Origin: an uncultured Bacilli bacterium
GTDB taxonomy: Bacteria; Bacillota_I; Bacilli_A; RFN20; CAG-288
DNA: 5,348 nt
Assembly: GCA_948525355.1 (NCBI GenBank)
Contig: CAOSOP010000085.1
Span: 1 to 5,348 of the forward strand
Reading direction: 5' to 3'
The notes below the pieces were generated by a model. It was given only the letters and a program-made list of their open reading frames with translations. It ran no database searches and was not told where the DNA came from. Position 1 is the first letter of the stretch. Each line of letters starts with the position of its first letter. The position numbers and the translations under genes were made by a program. Below, in pieces: positions 1 to 5,348 of the stretch.

Positions 1-4
1 AGAC

Positions 5-47
5 AAGGTTAATGGATGAAACAATATTCTATAGTGGAATTAACCTT
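5..47. repeat. 9-bp inverted repeat AAGGTTAAT / ATTAACCTT
   Basis: Positions 5-13 are the exact reverse complement of 39-47, separated by 25 nt. The right arm is the same segment used by the hairpin at 37-66, so both cannot form together in one RNA. Confidence 0.6.
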
Positions 48-66
48 ATAAGAAAGGGATTAATTC
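37..66. repeat. Hairpin GAATTAACCTT / AAGG(GA)TTAATTC
   Basis: Positions 37-47 pair with 54-66 through 11 base pairs, with a 2-nt bulge (58-59) and a 6-nt loop (48-53). No T-run follows on either strand, so it is not an intrinsic terminator. Confidence 0.6.
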
Positions 67-146
67 AAAAATCAGCAACACTTTAGTTTATTATTCTGAA
101 TTGACCTGCAATAGGCTATATATCATATTAGAATTAGAATTAATCC
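57..146. repeat. 10-bp inverted repeat GGATTAATTC / GAATTAATCC
   Basis: Positions 57-66 are the exact reverse complement of 137-146. The left arm is shared with the 3' side of the hairpin at 37-66. Together with the two other repeats, this gives four segments that can pair in alternative ways. Confidence 0.6.
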
Positions 147-199
147 ATGGTGAAAGTGCCACCCAACCTCTTGACGTGAATGCATAACGGGCTGGAGCA

Positions 200-272
200 C
201 CCCCACTTCCTCCCACGCCCCCTCCTCCTCCGCCTACGGCTACGGACTCGGGGGCGTGGGAGGAAGTGGGGG
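200..272. repeat. Perfect 23-bp GC-rich inverted repeat with 27-nt loop
   Basis: The arm at 200-222 is the exact reverse complement of 250-272 (23 of 23 pairs, mostly G-C), around a 27-nt loop at 223-249. The loop holds a CTACGG tandem (234-245) and a TCC triplet run (223-231). Positions 181-275 are about 71% GC against a clearly AT-rich background. The element begins 18 bp past the stop of the last gene of the block, where a terminator would be expected, but no T-run follows the stem on either strand. It is better described as a palindromic repeat, possibly of mobile or attachment-site origin, that might also halt or stabilise the transcript. Confidence 0.85.
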
Positions 273-290
273 CGAGTTATCACTATTAAC

Positions 291-677
291 TTAAAGATTT
301 TCAGCATTCATAAACTTAATAAATGCTTCATTAAATGCTTTATAATATGCTTTACCCAAATTTGCTGCTCCTAAAAGCGTACCTCCGAAATGACGTGCTA
401 TACAGACTCCTATATTTTTAATGCCATTTCTCTCTAATACTAATAATATTTCATTTGCGGTTTTTATCGGTTCCCTATCATTAGAAGCTACTGTAACATT
501 TGAACCATTATTATCTATATAACTAGCGATGACTAAAACATGCTTAATCTTTTTATGCAAACAAATAGTTTCTTTTTTTAATTCATCTAATGCTTCCTTG
601 CTATTAAGCGATTTTATATTGCAGTAGAATACAGATCCCTTTTCTTTATAAACCCCTTGATAAATGTTACAACTCAT
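291..677 (-). CDS. Short IMPACT/YigZ-family (UPF0029 N-terminal) protein
   Basis: A 128-residue cytoplasmic protein recognisable as the UPF0029 (IMPACT N-terminal) domain. The KEKGSVFY start (11-18) matches the family's K.S.F entry motif, NDREPIKTAN (66-75) stands for DDGEPSGTAG, and ARHFGGTLLGAANLGKAYYKA (94-114) follows the hallmark RYFGG.KLG..GL.RAY. Bacterial YigZ/YvyE proteins are usually about 200 residues with a second, ferredoxin-like C-terminal domain; here that domain is absent. The biochemical role of bacterial members is not settled, and the eukaryotic relative IMPACT/YIH1 modulates the translation kinase GCN2. The Asp-Gly-Glu-Pro and glycine-rich signatures are partly eroded (DGEP to DREP, RYFGG to RHFGG), so activity may differ. 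The ATG overlaps the stop of the preceding gene as ATGA and no strong Shine-Dalgarno is seen, which suggests translation by termination-reinitiation. It is the last gene of the block. Family assignment is good, function unknown. Confidence 0.85.
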   Translation of the reverse strand: MSCNIYQGVYKEKGSVFYCNIKSLNSKEALDELKKETICLHKKIKHVLVIASYIDNNGSNVTVASNDREPIKTANEILLVLERNGIKNIGVCIARHFGGTLLGAANLGKAYYKAFNEAFIKFMNAENL

Positions 678-2422
678 TTTTTATTCACTTTTTTATTCAA
701 GCCAATTAAATATTTCTTTTGCTTTTCATCTAGTTCCTCAAATACGCTTGATGTATTAGCAAACTCTAAACAAGAAAAATATTTAAATCCCATTGCAACC
801 GCAACTTCGGCAGATGCTAATGTTTTTAAAGTTATAACAATAGGCTTCTGATATGAGTTATAAATATTATCCATCAAAATAATATCTGCTTGAGCTCTCT
901 TGTTTCTCTTTAAATCATTAGCCATACTTCCTGCTAAAACAAATGTATCAAAAATACGTAAAAGGTTGCTTTGAAGTGTTACTGAAGGAACATCTTCAAA
1001 CGATAATCCTATTGAATAACCTAAGACCTTAATTTTCTTTAATTTTTCTAAAATATTATCTTTGTTATCAGCGTAGAACTGAATTTGATCACAATCAAAC
1101 AAAAGCATCAATTTCTTATTTCTAGTATCAATAGTTTTTTCTAAAAGCAATTCTAATATTTCGACATTAGTTTGCATTATTACTAATTCATCACCTCTTG
1201 CTGTCTTACGATAATCAGATAAAACAATGTCCATAATGGATTGCAATAGGTTTAAATTACTAGCATCTTTAATGATAGAATTAAATTCTTTATATGTTGT
1301 GCCAAACGGAACAATATTTAATATATAACTATTAATTGTCGAATCACTAAAAGAGATTATAGGTGTGAAATAATATCTAAATGCCCTGTTGTGTATTATA
1401 CTTGCCAATTCATTATAAGCAAGTGAAGATGATAATGATAGTTTATTCGAATTTTCTTCATAAAGTGCTACAGATGTTTCATAATCATTTTCTGCATAGC
1501 TGACCATATCTCTACAATGAGCGATAAAAGTTTTCATATTTGTTAAACTAGGATCAAACATCGTGCCGCCAATACAAACTCCATAATCATCATCGACAGA
1601 ATTCATTGTGAGGTAACCATTAATTTTTTTAACCAATTCATTTGCCAATGAAAAGAACTGTGATCTATTAGCAACAGCAGTATCAAATATAAATATTTCA
1701 TTAATATCTGTCAAACAAGCACATCTAGTTTCTTTTAAATAAGTAGAAAGAAGATTCATTGCTTGAATCGTTAAAGCACCTAAACTATACTTCTTTGAAG
1801 CATTTAATACACTCTGTTTAAAGTATAGTCTGATCAAGCAGCCTGATCCTCTTTTTTTATTCGTTTTTACCAATTCATTATACTTTGCTTGAATGACATC
1901 ATATGGTAAAAGAAATCTCTGACCATTATGCCTAGTCGATGATGCTGATAGTCTAGGCAATAAATGAGACTCTAAGTGAATTATTTTCTTTTCTTTATTA
2001 ACACTAGTTACTTCTAGCAAAACAAATTCTGTTTTATTGCTCTTGCTCTCTTTAATATGAGACTCTAAGAAACCTTTAGTTCCTTCTGGATCAGCTAAAA
2101 GAGAATCAATCCACGATTCAACCGTCTTTAAACGAGTGGAATCAAATTGTTCATAAAATTTATATAGTGGTATTGTTTTAACATCACGCATTCTTTGCTT
2201 ATCAAAGCTTTTCATCACTTTATTTTTCAAATCCAAAATATAAATTCTAGTATTCTGTGAAGAGATTAAACTCTGCTTTCTTCTTCTTTTTTTAAATATT
2301 AAAACAAAAGAAATAACAATAAAGATGATAATAATCACTACCGCAATGCCTAGTGCTAACATCCATATTCTTTCATCTTCACTGAACTCATCAATAAATC
2401 CTACTAGCATTTCATTCATCAT
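674..2422 (-). CDS. Membrane-anchored protein with degenerate GGDEF- and EAL-like domains
   Basis: A 582-residue protein with one N-terminal membrane helix (about 19-43) followed by the basic stop-transfer stretch KKRRRK, placing the rest in the cytoplasm. Residues about 57-155 have a PAS-like look. About 190-325 resemble a GGDEF fold in which DINEI (239-243) stands where GGDEF is expected. About 330-575 resemble an EAL fold: FRYYFTPIISF matches the usual start (QPI is now TPI), but ILN (367-369) replaces EAL, and SF (474-475) replaces the metal-binding DD of the DDFG motif. It should therefore neither make nor hydrolyse c-di-GMP, and is best seen as a possible sensor, scaffold or receptor. 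The domain assignment is by eye and is the weak point. The coding call is firm: it is long, in the operon orientation, and has an AAGAGAG ribosome binding site 7 nt before the ATG. A second ATG follows immediately at 2419. It ends in TGA, overlapping the next gene's start. Confidence 0.85.
   Translation of the reverse strand: MMNEMLVGFIDEFSEDERIWMLALGIAVVIIIIFIVISFVLIFKKRRRKQSLISSQNTRIYILDLKNKVMKSFDKQRMRDVKTIPLYKFYEQFDSTRLKTVESWIDSLLADPEGTKGFLESHIKESKSNKTEFVLLEVTSVNKEKKIIHLESHLLPRLSASSTRHNGQRFLLPYDVIQAKYNELVKTNKKRGSGCLIRLYFKQSVLNASKKYSLGALTIQAMNLLSTYLKETRCACLTDINEIFIFDTAVANRSQFFSLANELVKKINGYLTMNSVDDDYGVCIGGTMFDPSLTNMKTFIAHCRDMVSYAENDYETSVALYEENSNKLSLSSSLAYNELASIIHNRAFRYYFTPIISFSDSTINSYILNIVPFGTTYKEFNSIIKDASNLNLLQSIMDIVLSDYRKTARGDELVIMQTNVEILELLLEKTIDTRNKKLMLLFDCDQIQFYADNKDNILEKLKKIKVLGYSIGLSFEDVPSVTLQSNLLRIFDTFVLAGSMANDLKRNKRAQADIILMDNIYNSYQKPIVITLKTLASAEVAVAMGFKYFSCLEFANTSSVFEELDEKQKKYLIGLNKKVNKK
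677..699 (-). repeat. 12-bp tandem duplication at the gene junction
   Basis: The 11-mer TTTTTTATTCA occurs at 677-687 and again at 689-699, a 12-bp period. On the coding strand it writes the C-terminal tail NKKVNKK of the GGDEF-EAL-like protein and runs up to the overlapping ATGA of the next gene. Gain or loss of one unit would keep the frame. It also explains why no Shine-Dalgarno precedes the IMPACT-family gene: the position is filled by the repeat. Confidence 0.75.
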
Positions 2423-2441
2423 ATTTCAACTCTCTTTATAT

Positions 2442-2450
2442 ATTATACCA
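2442..2450 (-). promoter_or_regulatory. Extended -10 element before the GGDEF-EAL-like gene
   Basis: TGGTATAAT on the minus strand is a perfect TATAAT with the TGn extension, in the 40-bp gap between ClC and the next gene. The best -35 at 17 bp spacing (TAGATT) is poor, matching only 3 of 6 positions. A start near 2435 would give a leader of about 13 nt that begins within the ribosome binding site, which is very short. It may add transcription of the last two genes, or be a chance match in AT-rich DNA. Confidence 0.35.
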
Positions 2451-2462
2451 TCTAATTAGAAC

Positions 2463-4118
2463 TTAATCTAAATATGTTATAACTTCATCATGCTCTGGAG
2501 AAGAACTTGTCAAAGCATGTAATTCATCTAAAGTATCATTAAGGTCATGAGTTTCACACTTAATAATATATACATCACCCGCATGAATAAGTCTTTCACC
2601 ACCTTTATCATTACGAGTCACAACTTGTCCTTCTTTATTGACCTTAACTATTTCATCAACTTGACATCCAGCTGGCCATAAAATATCTCGAACACTTCTT
2701 CCAGCAACAAAAGATCCATTATCAATTATTTCTTCAATTCTTACATGAACTGCCTTCTTTCCTTTATTTGCACTCTTAATACTTCCTTCAAGCAATTCAT
2801 CATACAAAGGTTTTATACCAAACAGTTCAACAATGAAATATGCAATTACAACTACAATAGCAGTCTGTAAGAAACCATTTAAATATTCACCAGTTATTTC
2901 ACAAACTAGAATTATTCCAGTCAAAGGTGCACGAACTATAGCAGCCATCATAGCCGACATGGAGATTGCAACAATCATCGAAGCATACTTAGCATCCATA
3001 CCCATTGCTTCAAATGCATGTGAAAATACGCCACCAACCAGTGCACCGACTACAAGCATAGGAATAAATAAACCACCAGTAGATCCAGAATTACTGCTCA
3101 AAGGAATCAGCACCACTTTTAGTCCTAGAATAACTAAAATAGCACTGAGCGCCAAGTTTCCAGAAAGGATTTCTTTAATAACTCCACTACCGCCGCCAAG
3201 TACACTAACAAAAAACACACCAATTAATCCAGTAGAAATATAAGCAATCAATAAACGATAAATCCTTTTTATTTTCAAACGATCGTATAAAATACGAATA
3301 TAAGAAAGAACAATAGAAAATACAGTTGCTGATAAACCTATACCAATTCCTAACAAAAGCAACATCCAAATAGAATTCATTGGAAGTGTAAATATTCCAC
3401 CTTCAACTGAAAAGATATAGAAGAACTCACTTTCTTTAAGCCCTGTCCATAAATTGAGACATCTGCTAGTTAATACTGCAAATATAACCGTCGAAGCAGT
3501 TGAAAGAAGAATGGTTGGAGAGAATCTTTTATGTCCTTCTTCAAGAGCAAAAATCAAGCCAGTTAATGGTGCATTAAACGCAACAGCTAATCCGGCCGAA
3601 GCACCAGAAGTAATAGATAATCTATTCCACGCTCTTGAACGCCACTGTATTTTTTCTTCAACTGAGTTAACACAATTACCGACAATTCCGCCTAATTGTA
3701 CAGAAGGTCCCTCAGATCCAAGTGGAAGACCAGAAAAGAATGTTATAAAACTATAAATAATTGTTCCAAAGAACATTTTAATCTTTTTATACTTAAGTTC
3801 TCCTCTCATAACACCTTCAGTATAAGGAATTCCTGAGCCTGCCATTTCAGGAATAAACTTAAGAAGCAATGCCATTATAACAGCTATTAAAGCAACTCCA
3901 ACAAGAAGCAAAGGCAAAAAAGCAATGTTTTTATGCACATAAGAATATATTTCCTTAGAAAACTCCATGATATGCTCAGCACAAAAATTATAGCCCCAGA
4001 CTATTACACCAACTATTATTCCAATTATTAGGCCATTAAACAAAATAGGAAGAATAGTATTTAAAAAATACTTTATAAAACTCTGTCTGATTCTAAAAGG
4101 CTTAGTCTTTAAATCCAT
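2463..4118 (-). CDS. ClC-family H+/Cl- exchange transporter with C-terminal TrkA_C domain
   Basis: A 551-residue integral membrane protein of the voltage-gated chloride channel (ClC) family, expected to exchange chloride for protons across the cytoplasmic membrane as a homodimer. All selectivity signatures are present: GSGIP (94-98, central Ser95), GSEGP (134-138, with Glu136 as the external gating glutamate), GGLFIP (348-353), and Tyr412 in ITGEY, matching the anion-coordinating tyrosine of E. coli ClcA. Glu193-Glu194 in ALEEG match the internal proton-glutamate region of ClcA, which favours an exchanger over a channel. GSGIP rather than a substituted motif argues against the fluoride-specific CLC-F branch. 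After the membrane part, residues about 455-525 look like a TrkA_C (RCK_C) domain, ending in the typical HAGD.YII strand. This domain replaces the CBS pair found in many other ClCs. The start is supported by AAGGAG 7 nt upstream, inside the end of the hydrolase gene, so translation is probably coupled. Stop is TAA. Confidence 0.97.
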   Translation of the reverse strand: MDLKTKPFRIRQSFIKYFLNTILPILFNGLIIGIIVGVIVWGYNFCAEHIMEFSKEIYSYVHKNIAFLPLLLVGVALIAVIMALLLKFIPEMAGSGIPYTEGVMRGELKYKKIKMFFGTIIYSFITFFSGLPLGSEGPSVQLGGIVGNCVNSVEEKIQWRSRAWNRLSITSGASAGLAVAFNAPLTGLIFALEEGHKRFSPTILLSTASTVIFAVLTSRCLNLWTGLKESEFFYIFSVEGGIFTLPMNSIWMLLLLGIGIGLSATVFSIVLSYIRILYDRLKIKRIYRLLIAYISTGLIGVFFVSVLGGGSGVIKEILSGNLALSAILVILGLKVVLIPLSSNSGSTGGLFIPMLVVGALVGGVFSHAFEAMGMDAKYASMIVAISMSAMMAAIVRAPLTGIILVCEITGEYLNGFLQTAIVVVIAYFIVELFGIKPLYDELLEGSIKSANKGKKAVHVRIEEIIDNGSFVAGRSVRDILWPAGCQVDEIVKVNKEGQVVTRNDKGGERLIHAGDVYIIKCETHDLNDTLDELHALTSSSPEHDEVITYLD

Positions 4119-4119
4119 T

Positions 4120-5166
4120 TTACAACTCCTTAGAAATACAATCAGAATAGAAATCGCTAATTTTACTCATAACCTTGTCATCAAATTCAGTTAAGAGCTT
4201 AAAATCAATCTCATCAGTATCATTTGTAGTTAATTGAGGATCAACTTTCCTTTTTCCAGTTTTAGTTACTTGATCATACTGCGCAGCTAAAACAGAGATA
4301 TTTGGTCTGTGATATCTATCTGTAACAATAAGATACTCAAAGTTCTTACGTTCTGCTAATGCATTCTTTATTCTAACAAAGTTCTTTTCATAATCAACTA
4401 CACCATCTCTATCACCAGTTATTAAAAAATAAGGAACTTCACAACTACTAATAGACTTTATAGTATTAAGTCCGACATTCTTTCCCATCCTTTTTTTTAG
4501 TTTTCTAAATATCATCTTTTTTTCTAACTTGCTTCTAGTGTAATTTTTAATATTATCAAATAAGAATTCTACTTCTTCAACAAATGGAGCAAGAGCAACT
4601 ACACCTTTAATGCTTTCATCACTATAAATACTAAAAATATTACTAACTGCAAATGCCCCCATTGAATGACCATATAAAAGTATTGGAAGAGAATTTATTG
4701 TTTCAATTGTTTTTATATATTCTAATGCAGATTTTAAATCCACTGTTCCATGTGATAAACACACAATATTACTTCCTTCAGACAAATTACATCCAGCATT
4801 ATCATAAGCAAATACCTTATAACCATTTTTAACAAAATAGTTTATCTCACTTGTATACTGTTGATGACCAGGTCCTAATCCATGTGAAAGAACAACTAAG
4901 GCTTTACATTCACTATTTTTTTCAGAAGAATAAATAAATCCATTCAATAAAGCACCTTCAGCATTTTTAAATTCGATTGCTTCAGTTTTCAAACCATCAA
5001 AATCTTCTGCTACAAAAAGTTTAATATCTGGATCAACATCATAGCGATGATCGAATAATTTCTTCATTATCATTTTAGAAATAATCTGAAGAGAAACAAA
5101 ATATAATATAATTGCTATAATAAACAAACCTGCAATGATTGAAAAGGCAATAATATAAAACAACAT
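4120..5166 (-). CDS. Membrane-anchored alpha/beta hydrolase (serine hydrolase, S33/lipase-like)
   Basis: A predicted 348-residue serine hydrolase that probably cleaves an ester or amide bond; its substrate cannot be read from the sequence. One N-terminal membrane segment (about residues 3-26) is followed by lysines and then an alpha/beta hydrolase fold. Visible landmarks are the oxyanion-hole motif HGLGPG (95-100), the nucleophile elbow GHSMG with Ser168, the acid loop GDRDGVV with Asp254, and His286 in DRYHRP, so the catalytic triad is complete. The catalytic domain probably faces the cytoplasm, because the short N-terminus precedes one hydrophobic helix ending in basic residues, but topology is inferred. 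I chose the ATG at 5166 because GGAGGTG lies 7 nt before it. An in-frame ATG at 5217 would add 17 residues whose codons run through the promoter and ribosome binding site. It is the first gene of the block, 1 bp before the ClC gene. It resembles the YqkD/BEM46-like group. The fold is certain, the exact family is not. Confidence 0.92.
   Translation of the reverse strand: MLFYIIAFSIIAGLFIIAIILYFVSLQIISKMIMKKLFDHRYDVDPDIKLFVAEDFDGLKTEAIEFKNAEGALLNGFIYSSEKNSECKALVVLSHGLGPGHQQYTSEINYFVKNGYKVFAYDNAGCNLSEGSNIVCLSHGTVDLKSALEYIKTIETINSLPILLYGHSMGAFAVSNIFSIYSDESIKGVVALAPFVEEVEFLFDNIKNYTRSKLEKKMIFRKLKKRMGKNVGLNTIKSISSCEVPYFLITGDRDGVVDYEKNFVRIKNALAERKNFEYLIVTDRYHRPNISVLAAQYDQVTKTGKRKVDPQLTTNDTDEIDFKLLTEFDDKVMSKISDFYSDCISKEL
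4126..4131 (-). promoter_or_regulatory. ClC ribosome binding site inside the hydrolase gene
   Basis: AAGGAG on the minus strand lies in the last codons of the hydrolase gene, 7 nt before the ClC ATG at 4118. The hydrolase stop (4122..4120) falls in between, so ribosomes ending the first gene arrive at the second start, a layout expected for translational coupling. Confidence 0.8.
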
Positions 5167-5173
5167 TTTTATA

Positions 5174-5180
5174 CACCTCC
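5174..5180 (-). promoter_or_regulatory. Shine-Dalgarno that fixes the hydrolase start
   Basis: GGAGGTG on the minus strand ends 7 nt before the ATG at 5166. It is the strongest ribosome binding site in the window and decides between the two in-frame ATG codons (5166 and 5217) of the hydrolase gene. Confidence 0.85.
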
Positions 5181-5199
5181 AGTGAGATATGATATCACT
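5181..5199. promoter_or_regulatory. Imperfect dyad overlapping the -10 box (possible operator)
   Basis: AGTGA at 5181-5185 and TCACT at 5195-5199 form the outer arms of a 19-bp imperfect palindrome in which 7 of 9 pairs match. It covers the -10 box and the expected transcription start, where a repressor would act by blocking RNA polymerase. No regulator gene is present here, and a short AT-rich dyad can arise by chance. Confidence 0.3.
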
Positions 5200-5217
5200 C
5201 AATGTGATTTCTTTCAA
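5189..5217 (-). promoter_or_regulatory. Sigma-A-type promoter of the four-gene block
   Basis: Reading the minus strand, TTGAAA (5217..5212) is followed after exactly 17 bp by TATCAT (5194..5189); each box differs from consensus at one position. Transcription would begin near 5182, giving a leader of under 20 nt that still contains the full GGAGGTG ribosome binding site. This supports the start at 5166 and makes the longer reading from 5217 implausible, since it would need an upstream transcript. Predicted by eye only. Confidence 0.65.
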
Positions 5218-5348
5218 TAATTATATAATACATAATATATATATTTATATACTTAGAAACATCAAAAAACTTTTCCAATTAACAAGAATTATTTGTTCGC
5301 TTCGCCTTTTTGCGGCGGGTTTTGGGGCCAATTTGATGGGTGATTTAT
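5218..5348. other. Upstream region of the block with a GC-rich patch
   Basis: Positions 5218-5280 are very AT-rich, as is common upstream of strong promoters. At 5298-5329 there is a small patch of about 66% GC containing CGCC (5303-5306) and GGCG (5314-5317), which can form a 4-bp stem, extendable by two U-G pairs and followed by TTTT on the plus strand; this is too weak to call a terminator. Minus-strand frames are open from the window edge (one stops at 5289, another at 5245), so the patch could be the very end of a gene lying mostly outside the window. Too little is visible to decide. Confidence 0.35.

Larger units (their letters stand above)
1..290. other. Gene-free region downstream of the block
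   Basis: No convincing gene was found on either strand. Positions 1-150 are AT-rich and hold the short inverted repeats listed above. From about 149 the composition changes to GC-rich up to 275, with GGTG/CACC (149-152 and 160-163) as a small hairpin and then the 23-bp palindrome. An open frame on the plus strand at 180-374 runs through the palindrome and into the real minus-strand gene, and has an arginine/proline-rich product typical of non-coding GC-rich DNA. The minus-strand gene expected further left lies outside the window. Confidence 0.6.

Noticed and set aside
102..130. Plus-strand promoter TTGACC with a -10 near 125-130
   Set aside because: The -10 (CATATT) is poor, and no plus-strand gene follows in the window.
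200..272. Intrinsic terminator for the four-gene block
   Set aside because: Stem strength and position fit, but on the minus strand the stem is followed by TGCTCCAGCCCG and not a T-run, and the 27-nt loop is far too long for a typical terminator.
180..374. Plus-strand open frame of 64 codons
   Set aside because: It crosses the GC-rich palindrome and the opposite strand of the IMPACT-family gene; the product is low-complexity Arg/Leu/Pro with no ribosome binding site.
657..851. Plus-strand open frame of 64 codons
   Set aside because: Antisense to the C-terminal part of the GGDEF-EAL-like gene, with no start signal or recognisable product.
2833..3756. Plus-strand open frames at 2833-3243 and 3454-3756
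   Set aside because: Both lie antisense to the conserved ClC core, whose motifs are all intact on the minus strand; they are shadow frames.
4491..4498. Run of eight T (A8 on the coding strand) in the hydrolase gene as a phase-variation switch
   Set aside because: Similar runs of six to eight are common in this AT-rich DNA and the frame is intact; nothing else supports phase variation.
5167..5217. Upstream in-frame ATG extending the hydrolase by 17 residues
   Set aside because: The extension overlaps the promoter -10 and the GGAGGTG site, has no ribosome binding site of its own, and would put a polar stretch before the N-terminal membrane helix. The start at 5166 fits all signals.
5301..5323. 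Plus-strand terminator at the right edge
   Set aside because: Only four Watson-Crick pairs plus two U-G pairs and four T residues, and no plus-strand gene to terminate.
1..5348. CRISPR array, tRNA, rRNA, transposase or toxin-antitoxin genes
   Set aside because: No regularly spaced direct repeats, no tRNA-like cloverleaf or rRNA stretches, and no transposase or toxin-like proteins were seen on either strand.

Overview
This window looks like a chromosome segment from an AT-rich Gram-positive bacterium (Bacillota, or a relative of the Bacilli/Erysipelotrichia/Clostridia gut lineages). The evidence is low GC in the genes (roughly one third by eye), Shine-Dalgarno sequences of the AAGGAG/GGAGGTG type, sigma-A-like promoters, lysine- and asparagine-rich proteins, and a ClC transporter with a C-terminal TrkA_C domain, an arrangement familiar from that phylum. 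Tryptophan is encoded by TGG and TGA is used as a stop, so the standard bacterial code applies and this is not a Mycoplasma-type code. The species cannot be fixed from the sequence.

All four genes lie on the minus strand and read as one block from right to left: a membrane-anchored alpha/beta hydrolase (5166..4120), a ClC-family H+/Cl- exchanger with a cytoplasmic TrkA_C domain (4118..2463), a membrane-anchored protein that looks like a catalytically dead GGDEF-EAL protein (2422..674), and a short IMPACT/YigZ-family protein (677..291). A good promoter (TTGAAA, 17 bp, TATCAT) stands directly before the hydrolase. The hydrolase and ClC genes are 1 bp apart, with the ClC ribosome binding site inside the end of the hydrolase gene. 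The third and fourth genes overlap by ATGA. Between ClC and the third gene there are 40 bp with an extended -10 element that could be a second promoter.

Downstream of the block, positions 1-290 hold no gene that I can support. They contain a compositionally foreign GC-rich island (about 71% GC over 181-275) built around a perfect 23-bp inverted repeat. Further left is a ladder of short inverted repeats with mutually exclusive pairings. The right edge (5218-5348) holds the upstream region of the hydrolase gene and a second small GC-rich patch without a clear identity.

How the genes work together is inference. The block is membrane- and ion-related, with an anion/proton exchanger whose TrkA_C domain may sense a ligand, beside a membrane protein derived from cyclic-dinucleotide signalling domains. 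I see no complete new defence or mobile system. The most unusual items are the degenerate GGDEF-EAL protein, the GC-rich palindromic island and the inverted-repeat ladder at the left edge.
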